This document shows positions 63,962 to 64,000 of a stretch of 64,000 nucleotides of DNA, one piece after another. The number at the start of each line of letters is the position of its first letter. Position 1 is the first letter of the stretch. The position numbers and the translations under genes were made by a program. The DNA is from Acidobacteriota bacterium (GTDB lineage Bacteria; Acidobacteriota; Blastocatellia; Pyrinomonadales; Pyrinomonadaceae). The stretch spans positions 124,001-188,000 of the forward strand of contig JAKOVX010000068.1 in the NCBI GenBank assembly GCA_029781855.1, given 5' to 3'. The notes under the pieces are model-generated. The model made no database searches. It saw only the letters and a list, made by a program, of their open reading frames with translations, and was not told where the DNA came from.

Positions 63962-64000
63962 CCGGCCCTGTGTACTGCATTGAAATAGGTCTTTGATCAA

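Overview
The window looks like chromosomal DNA from a GC-rich Gram-negative bacterium, most likely an Acidobacteriota of the Blastocatellia/Pyrinomonadaceae type. That assignment is an inference from gene content (RND/TolC efflux, many exported M1, M13, M20 and cyclophilin-type proteins, class II photolyase, GxxExxY protein, LVIVD/DUF305 pair) and from the many short intergenic inverted repeats. I saw no rRNA, tRNA, CRISPR array, phage block or classical insertion sequence. Coding density is high, and no gene-free stretch exceeds about 300 bases.

Layout: 1-3.5 kb has the start of an M13 peptidase, a class II photolyase and an exported phosphodiester glycosidase-like protein. 3.5-10.7 kb has clpA with a tiny membrane protein, and the threonine pathway: thrB on the minus strand, divergent from overlapping thrC-thrA. 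10.7-14.9 kb has a DUF433/DUF5615 pair, a pirin, a membrane protein/degenerate response regulator/O-methyltransferase operon, and an alanyl-tRNA synthetase gene cut short at a repeat. 14.9-25.4 kb has exported MsrB, a fasciclin protein, an SPFH protein with an internal triplication, recX, truB, an alpha/beta hydrolase, an orphan AT-rich gene, a class IV aminotransferase and a serine hydrolase. 25.7-37 kb has an SLC13 transporter, a TPR protein, an MprF-like flippase, an acyl-CoA dehydrogenase, a GNAT, an SPL-like radical SAM protein, a SYLF protein, a cyclophilin and an M1 peptidase. 37-45.3 kb has a fused 2-oxoacid dehydrogenase E1, the DUF305/LVIVD pair, a frameshifted DHFR-family gene, an M20 peptidase and an AlkZ-like winged-helix protein. 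45.4-55.6 kb has a glycine-zipper exported protein, OsmC, a HEAT-cyclophilin fusion, a GxxExxY cassette, DUF4112, and a peroxide group (PerR with its own operator, 2-Cys peroxiredoxin, TlpA-like protein). 55.6-64 kb has a quinone oxidoreductase and an RND efflux operon (TetR, adaptor, SRPBCC, RND pump, TolC).

The most unusual feature is not a gene. At least a dozen intergenic sites carry short imperfect inverted repeats whose arms are built from a 5-8 base word repeated about every 9-11 bases. At least eight sequence families are present. One family flanks the GxxExxY gene (a predicted PD-(D/E)XK nuclease) with about 32-bp inverted arms; the open reading frame starts at the end of one arm and stops inside the other. 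Another family sits exactly where alaS is truncated. Together they suggest repeat elements mobilised or maintained by a small nuclease, comparable in logic to REP/RAYT systems.

Functional links visible in the window: threonine synthesis from aspartate (ThrA, ThrB, ThrC), peroxide defence (PerR, peroxiredoxin, thioredoxin-like, plus OsmC and MsrB elsewhere), and drug or envelope efflux (TetR-RND-TolC).
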